From Leucobacter luti (GTDB lineage Bacteria > Actinomycetota > Actinomycetes > Actinomycetales > Microbacteriaceae), in assembly GCF_004217175.1 (NCBI RefSeq), contig NZ_SHKI01000002.1, positions 611,000-674,999 on the forward strand: a stretch of DNA of 64,000 nucleotides, read 5' to 3'. Positions 43,641 through 52,165 of this stretch are shown piece after piece. Made by a program: the position numbers and the translations under genes. The notes beneath the pieces are model-generated. The model searched no databases and had not been told where the DNA came from. It was given only the letters and a program-made list of their open reading frames with translations. Positions within the stretch are counted from its first letter, which is position 1. Every line of letters starts with the position of its first letter.

Positions 43641-43646
43641 AGTATA
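43641..43646 (-). promoter_or_regulatory. -10 hexamer for leaderless MFS transcript
   Basis: TATACT on the minus strand lies 6 bases upstream of the MFS ATG. That spacing matches transcription starting at the A of the start codon, as is common in actinobacteria. No Shine-Dalgarno sequence is present, and the -35 region is poor. Confidence 0.5.
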
Positions 43647-43829
43647 GGGCCGAATTCGCACGAAAGGCGATGGTCTTGCTTCGGATTCGTGGGACTGAAT
43701 TGTGTGAAACTGCGGATTTCGTGGCGTGATCTGCGGTTGGGGTAGGGATGCGGTCGGTGCGCGCCGTGAGCGAGGCGAGCGCCCCGCGCGGGTCGCTCCG
43801 CGGCCTGACGTGCACGACCCCGCGAAACG

Positions 43830-43882
43830 ACACCGCGGCGGGGCGGGAACACACGCTGTGTGCTCCCGCCCCGCCGCGGTGT
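43830..43882. terminator. 25-bp terminator hairpin after DEAD-box helicase
   Basis: Arms 43830-43854 and 43858-43882 match at all but one position around loop GCT. It lies 31 bp beyond the helicase stop in its direction and is shared with the downstream side of the divergent MFS gene region. Confidence 0.85.
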
Positions 43883-43913
43883 GTATCGTCGCGCGTGAGG
43901 CGCGGCGAGTGGC

Positions 43914-45521
43914 TTACGCTCCCGGCGTGCTCGTCGAGTAGACCGAGCCGCCGCCCTGCGCGCGCCGCCCGGCGCGGCGCTGGCCGCCCCCGGCCTCGCC
44001 GCCCTGCGAACGCTGACGCGGCTGGCCCTGCTGGCCGCCCTGGCCGCCGCGGCCGCGGCCGCCTCCGGCCTCGCCGCCCTGGCCGCCACGGCCCTGACCC
44101 TGGCCGCCACGGCCCTGGCCCTCGCCGCCGCGGCCCTGGCCGCTCCGGCCGCCCTGCGGCGCGCCCTGGCCCTCGCCCGCCGCACGGCCACGGCCGCCGC
44201 GTGAGCGCTTCCGCTTCGCGTTCGCGCCGGTTGAGTTGCCCTGTCCTGCCGGCGAGTGCCCGGCGGCGCGCTGCTGCGCGTTCTGCGCCTCGGTGCGGCG
44301 GCGCTCGATCTCGCGGGGGTCGACGCGGGGTGCGACCTCGCCGATCAGGTCGAGCACCTCGGGATCGACGTTCGCCGCGCTCGGGTTCACCTTGCGGGGC
44401 GTGACGTTGATCTTTGCCGCGCGCATGATCTGCCGCATTTCGCCGCGCTGCTCGGGGAGCACGAGGGTGACCACGTCGCCCTCATTGCCGGCGCGAGCGG
44501 TACGGCCCGAGCGGTGCAGGTATGCCTTGTGCTCCACGGGCGGATCGATGTGCACCACGAGATCTACGCCGTCGACGTGCACGCCGCGCGCGGCGACGTC
44601 GGTGGCCACGAGCACCTTCGCGTCGCCGGCGACGAACTCAGCGAGGTTGCGGTCGCGGGCGTTCTGCGAGAGGTTGCCCTGGAGCTCGACCGCGGGGATG
44701 CCCGCGGCGGTCAGCTGCTTCGCGAGGCGCTTCGCCTGGTGCTTCATGCGGGTGAAGAAGATGCGGCGCGCGGTACCGGAGGCGAGCGCCTCGATGAGGG
44801 CGTCCTTCTGGTCCTTGCCCGCGACCTCGAATACGTGGTGCGTGAGCTGCGGCACGGGCGACTCGGCGGAATCAACCGAGTGGAGGATGGGATCGTGGAG
44901 GTACTTCTTCACGATGTTGTCGACCCCGTTGTCAAGGGTCGCGCTGAACAGCAGGCGCTGGCCCACCTTCGGCGTCTTGTTCAGGATGCGGGTGACCACG
45001 GGGAGGAAGCCCATGTCGGCCATGTGGTCGGCCTCGTCGAGCACGGTGACCTCGACGCCGTCGAGCGAGATGACGCCCTGCTTGATCAGGTCGTCGAGAC
45101 GACCCGGCGCGGCCACGACCACGTCGACGCCCGCCTCGAGCGCGAGCTCCTGGCGGCGCTGGGGGATCCCGCCAAAGATGGTGGTCACCTTGACGCCGAC
45201 CGGGTCGGCGAGCATCTTGATGGTCTCGGCGATCTGTGTGACGAGCTCACGGGTGGGAGCCAGCACGATCGCGCGCGGACGGCTCTGGCGGCGCTTGGCG
45301 ACCACGTCGGGTGCGAGGCGCGCGACGAGGGGGATGCCGAAGGCGATGGTCTTGCCGGAGCCCGTGCGGCCGCGGCCGAGCACGTCGCGGCCAGCGAGGG
45401 TGTCCGGGAGGGTGTCGCGCTGGATGGGGAACGGCTCAGTCTTGCCGTTGCGCGCCAGCGCGTCGGCGATGGGCGCCGGCACGCCGAGCGAAATGAACGT
45501 GGGGGTGGTGGTCTCGGTCAC
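43914..45521 (-). CDS. DEAD-box RNA helicase with RG-rich tail
   Basis: A 535-residue ATP-dependent RNA helicase. Q motif FPIQRDTLP, motif I GRTGSGKT, Ia PTRELV, II VLDEADHMADMG, III SAT, V DVAARGVHVDG, VI HRSGRTARAG. The ~100-residue C-terminus is rich in GRGGQGQGRGG repeats that bind RNA. GTG at 45521 is preferred because AAAGG precedes it by 5 bases and no other start fits the conserved N-terminus. Related proteins act in ribosome assembly, RNA decay and cold response. The gene stands alone, with a long leader on one side and a strong terminator on the other. Confidence 0.95.
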   Translation of the reverse strand: MTETTTPTFISLGVPAPIADALARNGKTEPFPIQRDTLPDTLAGRDVLGRGRTGSGKTIAFGIPLVARLAPDVVAKRRQSRPRAIVLAPTRELVTQIAETIKMLADPVGVKVTTIFGGIPQRRQELALEAGVDVVVAAPGRLDDLIKQGVISLDGVEVTVLDEADHMADMGFLPVVTRILNKTPKVGQRLLFSATLDNGVDNIVKKYLHDPILHSVDSAESPVPQLTHHVFEVAGKDQKDALIEALASGTARRIFFTRMKHQAKRLAKQLTAAGIPAVELQGNLSQNARDRNLAEFVAGDAKVLVATDVAARGVHVDGVDLVVHIDPPVEHKAYLHRSGRTARAGNEGDVVTLVLPEQRGEMRQIMRAAKINVTPRKVNPSAANVDPEVLDLIGEVAPRVDPREIERRRTEAQNAQQRAAGHSPAGQGNSTGANAKRKRSRGGRGRAAGEGQGAPQGGRSGQGRGGEGQGRGGQGQGRGGQGGEAGGGRGRGGQGGQQGQPRQRSQGGEAGGGQRRAGRRAQGGGSVYSTSTPGA

Positions 45522-45979
45522 GGGGACCTTTCTGCATACGTGCAGCGCGCATTCGGCCTCGATGGGCCAGGTGAGGAGCGAAGCTGCGGTTTTCGGCGAG
45601 TGCACGGGACCGCGCATTCGTTCGCCGCGAAAGTTCTGGTGGCACGCCAGCATTGGGCGGGCGACTGAAAGTCAGCGACGCGGGGCGGGTTGATCACGCC
45701 CTGTACCCACCACTCTAGCGGTCCGAGCCGCGAGTTCCCCGATCATCGAGCAAATCCGCAGGATCTTGTACCGGATCCGTGCGGGCTCGGTTCCCGGTCC
45801 GCGCCGGATCCGTGGTGCCTCCGCGCCGGATCCGCGCCTCAGATCTCGGCCGCCCCTTCCCGCGCTCGGCGTGCCGCGCCGCGCGGCACGCCGAGCCAAT
45901 GTCGGAGGCACACGATAGCGTCACACCCATACCCACCGCCTCCCTCGGGTCAGGCGGGCCACCTGAAAGAGGAGCGCGC
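45522..45979. other. divergent intergenic region between helicase genes with palindromes
   Basis: 458 bp with no credible gene. It holds three copies of the self-complementary CGGATCCG (45772, 45805, 45827) and a perfect 15-bp hairpin at 45864-45896 (GCTCGGCGTGCCGCG and complement, loop CCG), both in the leader of the gene at 45980. AAAGAGGAG for that gene lies at 45966-45974. Confidence 0.6.
45864..45896. promoter_or_regulatory. 15-bp leader hairpin
   Basis: Perfect inverted repeat 45864-45878 / 45882-45896 in the 5' region of the nuclease/helicase gene. It may act as an attenuator, a binding site, or a terminator of transcripts from the left. Confidence 0.45.
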
Positions 45980-48900
45980 GTGTTCATACAGCAGCGAGCG
46001 GGCGGCGGTCACCGGATCGTCACCAGCGCCAGCGATCTCACTGCAGCGAGCGCGTGCGAGTTCGCGTTCCTGCGGCGGGTTGACGCGAAGCTCGGGCGCG
46101 ACGTCGAGGTGCCCCCCGATGACGACCCGATGCTCGCCCGCGCCGCGCTGCTCGGCGACGCGCACGAGGAACGCACGCTCACCGCGTACCGCGCGGAGCT
46201 CGGCGCCGGCACGCTCGGCGCCGGCGGCGGCGTTGTCGAGATCCGGCGCCCAAGCTCGATGCGGGAGGCCGACCTGCGCGCTGTCGCGGCCGAAACGGAG
46301 ACCGCGCTGCGGGGGCGAGCAGCGGTGGTGTTCCAGGCGACGTTCTTTGACCCCGAGCTGCGGGCCCAGACGGGCTCGGATCTCGAGCTCGGATTCATCG
46401 GCTTCGCCGACTTCCTGCGGCTCACCCCGGAGGGCGAATACGAGGTCGAGGACACCAAGCTCGCGCGCCGGGCAAAGGTGTCAGCGCTCATGCAGCTCGC
46501 GGCATACGCGGAGCAGCTTGCGCGGATCGGTGTCCCGGTCGCCCCGGTCGCGACCCTGATTCTCGGCGACGGCGCCAGGTCAACGCACCGCATCGCGGAC
46601 ATCGCCCCGGTGTTCCGCGCGCGCCGCTCCCGGCTGCACCGCATCCTGCTCGAACGCGCCGGCGCCACTGGCGCTGACGGCGCGCGCGAGTCCGCGGCCC
46701 CCATCGCCTGGGGCGCCGCGGACACGCTCGCGTGCGGTCGCTGCGAGGTGTGTGAGCCCGAGGTCGCGCGCACCCGCGATCCGCTCCTCATCGCCGGGAT
46801 CCGCGGCGCGCAGCGAGACGCGCTGCGCGCGGCCGGGCTCACCACGATCGACGCGGTCGCCGCCGCCCTGCCGGGCGTTCGAGCGGGCGCGCTCGCCGTG
46901 CCCGGGGTCGCCCCGGCGGTGCTCGCGCGGCTGGCTGCCCAGGCCGAGGCGCAGGTCGTTGCCCTGGCCGCCGGGCCCGGCGCGGTGCCGCCCGTGCGCG
47001 TGGTCGACCCCGCGGCGCTCGCCGCGATCCCAACGCCGAGTCCCGGCGACCTCTTCTTCGACTTCGAGGGCGACCCGTTTTTCCGAGAACCGGGCGCCGA
47101 GGGCACCGCGCGCTGGGGGCTCGACTACCTCTTCGGCTTCGTCGATGCGCGAGAGCAGTTCACCGCGCTCTGGGCCCACGACCTCGCGGCCGAGCGCGCG
47201 GCGCTTGAACGCTTCCTCGCGCTCGTCGCCGCGCGCCGCGCCGAGTACCCGGCCATGCGCATTTATCACTACGCGGCGTACGAGCGCACCCACCTGCTCA
47301 GCATCGCGGCGCGGCACGGCGTGGGCGAGGCCGAAGTTGACCAGCTGCTGCGCGAGCACGTGCTCGTCGACCTCTATCCGATCGTGCGCCGCGCGCTGCT
47401 CGTCGGCTCGCGCTCGTACTCGATCAAGAAGCTTGAGCCGCTGTACATGGGGGCCGAGCTTCGCGCTGAGGACGGCGTCACCTCGGCCACTCAGTCAGTG
47501 ACCGAGTACGCCGACGCGGTCGAGCTCCTGCAGAGCGCGGATCCGGGTGACCGCGCGGCCGGGCAGACCCGGCTCGACGCGATCGCCGACTACAACCGCT
47601 ATGACTGCGTGTCGACGCTGCGCCTGCGCGATTGGCTGCGCGAGCTCGCAGCGGCCCGCGGCGTAGCGACCGTGCCGCCGCAGCTTGACGCCGGCCCCGG
47701 CCAGAGCTTCACGGTGAGCCCGCTCGGCGCGGCGTTGTCCGGCCTCGCCGAGACGGCGGACGAGCCCCGCGACCGCACCGCGGCCGCCCTCGCCGGCAGT
47801 GCGATCGACTACCACGCGCGCGAGGCGAAATCGTTCTGGTGGGCGCACTTCGCGCGACTCACCGACCCGATTGAGGACTGGGCGCACACGCGAGACGTCG
47901 TGGTCGTCGACCCCGGGCTGAGCGCCGTCGCGGAAGACTGGCACCGGCCCGAGCGCGCGCGGGTGGAGCGGCGGTGGCTCCGGCTGCGCGGCGAGGTGGC
48001 GCCGGGCAGCTCGCTCAAGCCGGGCAGCGAGGCCTTCGTGGTGTACGAGGCACCCGCGCCGTTCGCGGCGCCCCGCTCGGCGCCGGGGGCCCGGGTCGAG
48101 CGCACCGTGCGCATCATCGAGCGCCACGAAGACGGGGTCACGGTCGAGGAGTTTCTGCCGCGCGACGCCGCTCCGTACGACGTGCTCCCCGTGGCGCTTA
48201 CGCCAGGGGCACCGCCCAAGCCGGGCCGGCAGGTCACCGCGATCGAGGAGTGGGGCGGCCACTTCGCGAACGCGCTCAGCCGCGGCACGGCGTTCGCCGA
48301 CCCGGTGGTCGACATCATGCGGCGCGTCCCACCGCGGCTCACGGACGGCGGCCCACTCATCGCCCCAGAATCGGCGGCAGCGCTCGCGGCGGCGGGCGGC
48401 GACGAGGCCGCGCGCACCATCGGCGCGGTCACCGCGACGCTCCGCCTGCTTGACCGCTCGGCGCTCGCGGTGCAGGGGCCGCCTGGCACCGGCAAGACGT
48501 ACCTGGCCGCGCGGGTGATCCGGCGGCTGGTCGAGGAAGACGGGTGGCGGATCGGTGTCGTCGCCCAGTCGCACCGGGTCGTGGAGAACGTGCTGGAGGG
48601 CGTTGTCGCCGCCGGCCTCGACCCGCGGCTCGTGGGCAAGGTGCCGCAGGGCGGCAAGCTCGACCCCGATCGTGAGCCGCCGCCGTACACGGTGCTCGGC
48701 AAAGACGGGCACCAGCGCTTCATCCGCGAGCACGGCGCGGCGGGTCGCGGCAGCGTGGTCGGCGGAACGGCGTGGGACTTCAGCAACGACGACCGCTTCC
48801 CGCGGAAGAGCCTCGACCTGCTCGTGATCGACGAGGCCGGGCAGTTCTCGCTCGCGCCCACCATTGCCGCGAGCGTGGCCGCCGACCGGCTGCTCCTGCT

Positions 48901-49675
48901 GGGCGACCCGCAGCAGCTGCCCCAGGTGTCGCAGGGGAGCCACCCCGAGCCCGTGGACACGTCCGCGCTCGGGTGGCTCCTCGCCGGGCACGACACGCTC
49001 CCGCCCCAGCTCGGCTACTTCCTCGCGGAGACGCGCCGCATGCGCCCGGAGCTCGCAGCGGTGGTCTCTGAGCTGTCGTACGAAGGGCGGTTGCACGCTC
49101 ACGCCTCGGCAGCACAGCGCGAGGTCACGGGTGCCGGCCCGGCCGGGCTCGTGTGGCACCCCACCGCGCACCGCGGCAACGCCACCAGTGCCGAGGCCGA
49201 GGCCGCCGAAGTGGTGCGGGTCGCGGCGGCGGCGCTCGGCGGGCGCCTCCACGAACCCGGCTCCGCGCCGCGCGCGCTCGCGCAGGCCGACGTGATCGTG
49301 GTCGCCGCCTACAACGCGCAGGTGGAGTGCGTCGCGGCGGCCCTCGCCGCCGCCGGGCTCGGCGGAATCCGAGTCGGTACCGTTGACCGTTTCCAGGGGC
49401 AGGAGGCCGTGATCGCGATCGTCACCCTCGCGGCGTCGAGCCCAGAGGACGTACCGCGCGGGCTCGAGTTCCTGCTCATGCGCAACCGCCTCAACGTGGC
49501 GATCAGCCGCGCGCAGTGGTCCGCGCACCTCGTGTCCTCTGATCGGCTCGGCGACGGACTCCCCGGTTCGAGCGACGGGCTCACGGCGCTGGCCGGCTAT
49601 CTGCGGCTCGTCGAGCGGGCAACGCGACCTGATCAGCCCACGGAAACCGGCGCCGCACATACACTGAGCGCATGA
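45980..49675 (+). CDS. TM0106-type RecB-like nuclease fused to RNase H-like domain and SF1 helicase
   Basis: A 1231-residue multidomain DNA-processing protein. The N-terminal Cas4/RecB-like nuclease has PD-(D/E)xK residues Asp144 (GFADF) and Asp158-x-Lys160 (EDTK), with Gln172, and a probable 4Fe-4S cluster on Cys26, Cys252, Cys255 and Cys258 (ACGRCEVC). A helix-hairpin-helix-like part follows, then an RNase H-like 3'-5' exonuclease-type domain starting LFFDFEGDPFF (~residue 355). The C-terminal Upf1/Dna2-like helicase has Walker A GPPGTGKT at 833-840, Walker B LLVIDEAGQFS, GDPQQLPQV and VDRFQGQE. GTG at 45980 follows AAAGAGGAG. It is coupled by ATGA to a DUF998-like gene. Probably DNA repair; a defence role is possible. 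Confidence 0.9.
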   Translation: MFIQQRAGGGHRIVTSASDLTAASACEFAFLRRVDAKLGRDVEVPPDDDPMLARAALLGDAHEERTLTAYRAELGAGTLGAGGGVVEIRRPSSMREADLRAVAAETETALRGRAAVVFQATFFDPELRAQTGSDLELGFIGFADFLRLTPEGEYEVEDTKLARRAKVSALMQLAAYAEQLARIGVPVAPVATLILGDGARSTHRIADIAPVFRARRSRLHRILLERAGATGADGARESAAPIAWGAADTLACGRCEVCEPEVARTRDPLLIAGIRGAQRDALRAAGLTTIDAVAAALPGVRAGALAVPGVAPAVLARLAAQAEAQVVALAAGPGAVPPVRVVDPAALAAIPTPSPGDLFFDFEGDPFFREPGAEGTARWGLDYLFGFVDAREQFTALWAHDLAAERAALERFLALVAARRAEYPAMRIYHYAAYERTHLLSIAARHGVGEAEVDQLLREHVLVDLYPIVRRALLVGSRSYSIKKLEPLYMGAELRAEDGVTSATQSVTEYADAVELLQSADPGDRAAGQTRLDAIADYNRYDCVSTLRLRDWLRELAAARGVATVPPQLDAGPGQSFTVSPLGAALSGLAETADEPRDRTAAALAGSAIDYHAREAKSFWWAHFARLTDPIEDWAHTRDVVVVDPGLSAVAEDWHRPERARVERRWLRLRGEVAPGSSLKPGSEAFVVYEAPAPFAAPRSAPGARVERTVRIIERHEDGVTVEEFLPRDAAPYDVLPVALTPGAPPKPGRQVTAIEEWGGHFANALSRGTAFADPVVDIMRRVPPRLTDGGPLIAPESAAALAAAGGDEAARTIGAVTATLRLLDRSALAVQGPPGTGKTYLAARVIRRLVEEDGWRIGVVAQSHRVVENVLEGVVAAGLDPRLVGKVPQGGKLDPDREPPPYTVLGKDGHQRFIREHGAAGRGSVVGGTAWDFSNDDRFPRKSLDLLVIDEAGQFSLAPTIAASVAADRLLLLGDPQQLPQVSQGSHPEPVDTSALGWLLAGHDTLPPQLGYFLAETRRMRPELAAVVSELSYEGRLHAHASAAQREVTGAGPAGLVWHPTAHRGNATSAEAEAAEVVRVAAAALGGRLHEPGSAPRALAQADVIVVAAYNAQVECVAAALAAAGLGGIRVGTVDRFQGQEAVIAIVTLAASSPEDVPRGLEFLLMRNRLNVAISRAQWSAHLVSSDRLGDGLPGSSDGLTALAGYLRLVERATRPDQPTETGAAHTLSA

Positions 49676-50814
49676 GCACCACACCCGAGCCCGGCGCGCT
49701 CGCCGGGCGCACCCACCGCGCCGTCGACGCGATCTTCCGCCTGCTGTACCCGGGGGAGGAGAGCGTGCGCGACACTGCCGCGGCCCGCCGCGAGGTGCGC
49801 GCGCTCACCGCCGCGGTCATCGCCGCCGTGGTCGGCGCCGCGATCGGGCTCATCGCGTTCCACGGGTCAGTGCAGATCTGGGGCCCCGTGTCGCCCGGCA
49901 GCATCGGGCTCGCCTTCGCCGGCGTTGTCGCGGCCGTGGCGGCGGCCGTTGAGCACGTCCGATCCCCGCTCCCGGCGATCCCCGGTTGGCCCCGAGGCGC
50001 CGTGCGGGCGCAGCGCATCGTCAACATCCTCGCGATCGGGCTCGTGCACGCCGGCATCGCCCTGCTGTTTGTCGGCGTGACCATCTCGATCATCGTGCGC
50101 GGTTTCACCGGGCTCAACGTCGACGTCTTCACCAGCACCATGATCGTTGTGCTGCTCGGCGCCGCCGCCGGGTACGCGGCGACGCTCTCCGGCGGCGACG
50201 TCACCACCTCGCGGCTGTCCACCCTGTTCGCGGTGTTCATGACGGGCGGCATCGTGGTCGCCATGCTCACCACGAGTGAGGCCGAGTGGTGGCGCCTCCA
50301 CTTCAGCGAGCTCGGCGTGGGGGCCGGGGTGAGCGGCATCATCTTCAACTCGACCCTCATCGTGGGCGGGCTGCTGCTTGCCTCGCTCGGCTCGCTCATG
50401 GCGCCCGCGCTCGACGCCTGGGCGAGTGCCGCGCCGCGCAGCCGCACGCGCAACGTCACCGTCGTCGAGTGGGGCTTCGTGGGGATCGGCGTGTGCCTCG
50501 CCGGTGTGGGCCTGGTCCCGGTCAACGTCAACCTCATCGTGCACAACACCTTCGCCACGGGCATGGCCGTCATCTTCGGCGTGATCCTCATCGGCCTGCG
50601 CTGGCTGCTCGACGGGTTCTCGCGCGCGTTCATGCTGTTCTCCGACGTCACGCTGATCGGGATCGCGCTCTCCGCGGTGCTGTTCTGGCCGGTGCAGTAC
50701 TACAACCTCGCGGCGTTCGAGCTCGTCGCCGCCGGGATCATCTTCGCCTGGCTCATCATCTTTCTGCGGCACCTCGACGCATCCGTCCCCGCGCCCGCTA
50801 ACGTGGAAGCATGA
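49672..50814 (+). CDS. DUF998-like multi-pass membrane protein
   Basis: A 380-residue protein with about eight to nine hydrophobic segments. The middle HFSELGVGAGVSGIIFNSTLIVGGLLLASLGSLMA and the later VNLIVHNTFATGMAVIFG resemble DUF998. It overlaps the nuclease/helicase stop and the aminotransferase start (ATGA at both ends), so it is translationally coupled to both. Function unknown; the coupling suggests coordinated production, not necessarily a shared pathway. Confidence 0.8.
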   Translation: MSTTPEPGALAGRTHRAVDAIFRLLYPGEESVRDTAAARREVRALTAAVIAAVVGAAIGLIAFHGSVQIWGPVSPGSIGLAFAGVVAAVAAAVEHVRSPLPAIPGWPRGAVRAQRIVNILAIGLVHAGIALLFVGVTISIIVRGFTGLNVDVFTSTMIVVLLGAAAGYAATLSGGDVTTSRLSTLFAVFMTGGIVVAMLTTSEAEWWRLHFSELGVGAGVSGIIFNSTLIVGGLLLASLGSLMAPALDAWASAAPRSRTRNVTVVEWGFVGIGVCLAGVGLVPVNVNLIVHNTFATGMAVIFGVILIGLRWLLDGFSRAFMLFSDVTLIGIALSAVLFWPVQYYNLAAFELVAAGIIFAWLIIFLRHLDASVPAPANVEA

Positions 50815-52043
50815 CCACTCTCGGCGGCCCGTTCAAGACTCCGCCCTCCCGCAGGCTCGGGGAGGCACCCAGCATCGCGCCGCTCGCGGCGTCCGCGCGC
50901 TCGCACATCCCCGCCTTCGAGGTGATGCGCATCACCGACGAGATCGCGCGCCGCCGCGCCGACGGCCACGACGTGGTCTCCCTGTGCGCCGGCGAGCCGA
51001 GCGCGCGCCCCGCGCCGGGGACGCTCCAGCCAGCCGGGTACACGGGACCGCTCGGCACCACCCCGCTGCGCGAGGCGATCGCCGGGCACTATCGCGCCTG
51101 GTACAACATCGAGGTGGACCCGGCCTCGGTGGCGGTCACCACCGGATCGTCGGGAGCGTTCCAGCTCGTGTTCCTCGCGGCGTTCGACCCGGGCGACCGG
51201 GTCGCGCTCGCGAGCCCGGGCTACCCGGCCTACCGCAACATCCTTACCGCCCTCGGCGTGCACGTCATCGAGATCCCCACCGGCCCCGAGACCCGGTACC
51301 AGCCCACGCCCGAGCTCCTGGCGGCCGCGGTCGCCGAGCACGGACCGCTCGCCGGGCTGATCCTCGCCTCGCCGGCGAACCCGACCGGCACCATGCTCGA
51401 CCGGCCGGCGATCGCGGCACTCGTCGACTGGTGCGTGGCAAACACGGTGCGGATCATCAGCGACGAGATCTACCACGGCATCACGTTCCCCGAGCCGGGC
51501 GCCGCGGACCCGCGCGGGGTTACGCTGCGGGAGCTCGATCCGGAGTCGGTGGTGATCAACTCATTTTCAAAGTACTGGGGGATGACGGGGTGGCGGCTCG
51601 GGTGGGCGATCCTGCCGCCCGCGCTCGTCGGGCCGGTCGAGGCACTCGCCTCAAACTTTGCGCTCTCGCCGCCGGCCCCGGCGCAGGAGCTCGCCATGCG
51701 CGCATTCACCCCCGAGAGCTACGCTGAGCGCGACGAGATCGTTGGCGGCTTCGCCCGCGCCCGCGCCCTCATCCTCGACGCGGAACCCGAGCTCGGCTGG
51801 GGCGTCGCGGCGCCATCTGACGGCGCGTTCTACTACTACTCCGAGCTTGGTCCGCAGCTCGAACGCTTCAGCGACTCGTCAGCGTACGCGCGTGCGCTCC
51901 TCGAGGGCGCAGACGTCGCGGTGGTGCCGGGCACCGACTTCGACCCCGCCGCCGGCCACCGCGCCGTGCGGCTGTCGTACGCGGCAGGCGAGCCGGCCGT
52001 CGCCGAGGCGCTCGAGCGGATCCTTCGCTTCCAGCGCGGCTAG
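50811..52043 (+). CDS. class I/II pyridoxal-phosphate aminotransferase
   Basis: A 410-residue fold-type I aminotransferase. It has VVSLCAGEPSARPAPGTLQPAGYTGPLGTTPLREAIA, the cofactor-contacting ASPANPTGTMLD (Asn), RIISDEIYHGITF (Asp, Tyr) and the Schiff-base Lys in SFSKYWGMTGWRLGW. The closing FDPAAGHRAVRLSYA holds the substrate-carboxylate Arg. It is aspartate-aminotransferase-like; the amino donor cannot be told. It is the last gene of the coupled three-gene operon and is followed by a hairpin. Confidence 0.92.
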   Translation: MTTLGGPFKTPPSRRLGEAPSIAPLAASARSHIPAFEVMRITDEIARRRADGHDVVSLCAGEPSARPAPGTLQPAGYTGPLGTTPLREAIAGHYRAWYNIEVDPASVAVTTGSSGAFQLVFLAAFDPGDRVALASPGYPAYRNILTALGVHVIEIPTGPETRYQPTPELLAAAVAEHGPLAGLILASPANPTGTMLDRPAIAALVDWCVANTVRIISDEIYHGITFPEPGAADPRGVTLRELDPESVVINSFSKYWGMTGWRLGWAILPPALVGPVEALASNFALSPPAPAQELAMRAFTPESYAERDEIVGGFARARALILDAEPELGWGVAAPSDGAFYYYSELGPQLERFSDSSAYARALLEGADVAVVPGTDFDPAAGHRAVRLSYAAGEPAVAEALERILRFQRG

Positions 52044-52096
52044 GCCCAGACCGCGCGGCGAGGCCCCGACAGCGCGGCGAGGCCCCGACAGCGCGA

Positions 52097-52127
52097 AGCG
52101 CGGCCGCCGAGAGTCGGCGGCCGCGCT
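52097..52127. terminator. hairpin between convergent aminotransferase and alcohol dehydrogenase
   Basis: AGCGCGGCCGCCGA, loop GAG, then its exact complement. Just before it a 19-bp unit (from GCGCGGCGAGGCC) is tandemly duplicated at 52053-52090. Confidence 0.75.
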
Positions 52128-52165
52128 GCACAGTTCCCGGCGCGAACCCGGGATCGGGGCGCCCG

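Noticed and set aside
45980-49675. Cas4 of a CRISPR adaptation module
   Set aside because: The nuclease domain is Cas4-like, but it is fused to RNase H-like and helicase domains and no cas1/cas2 genes are nearby.
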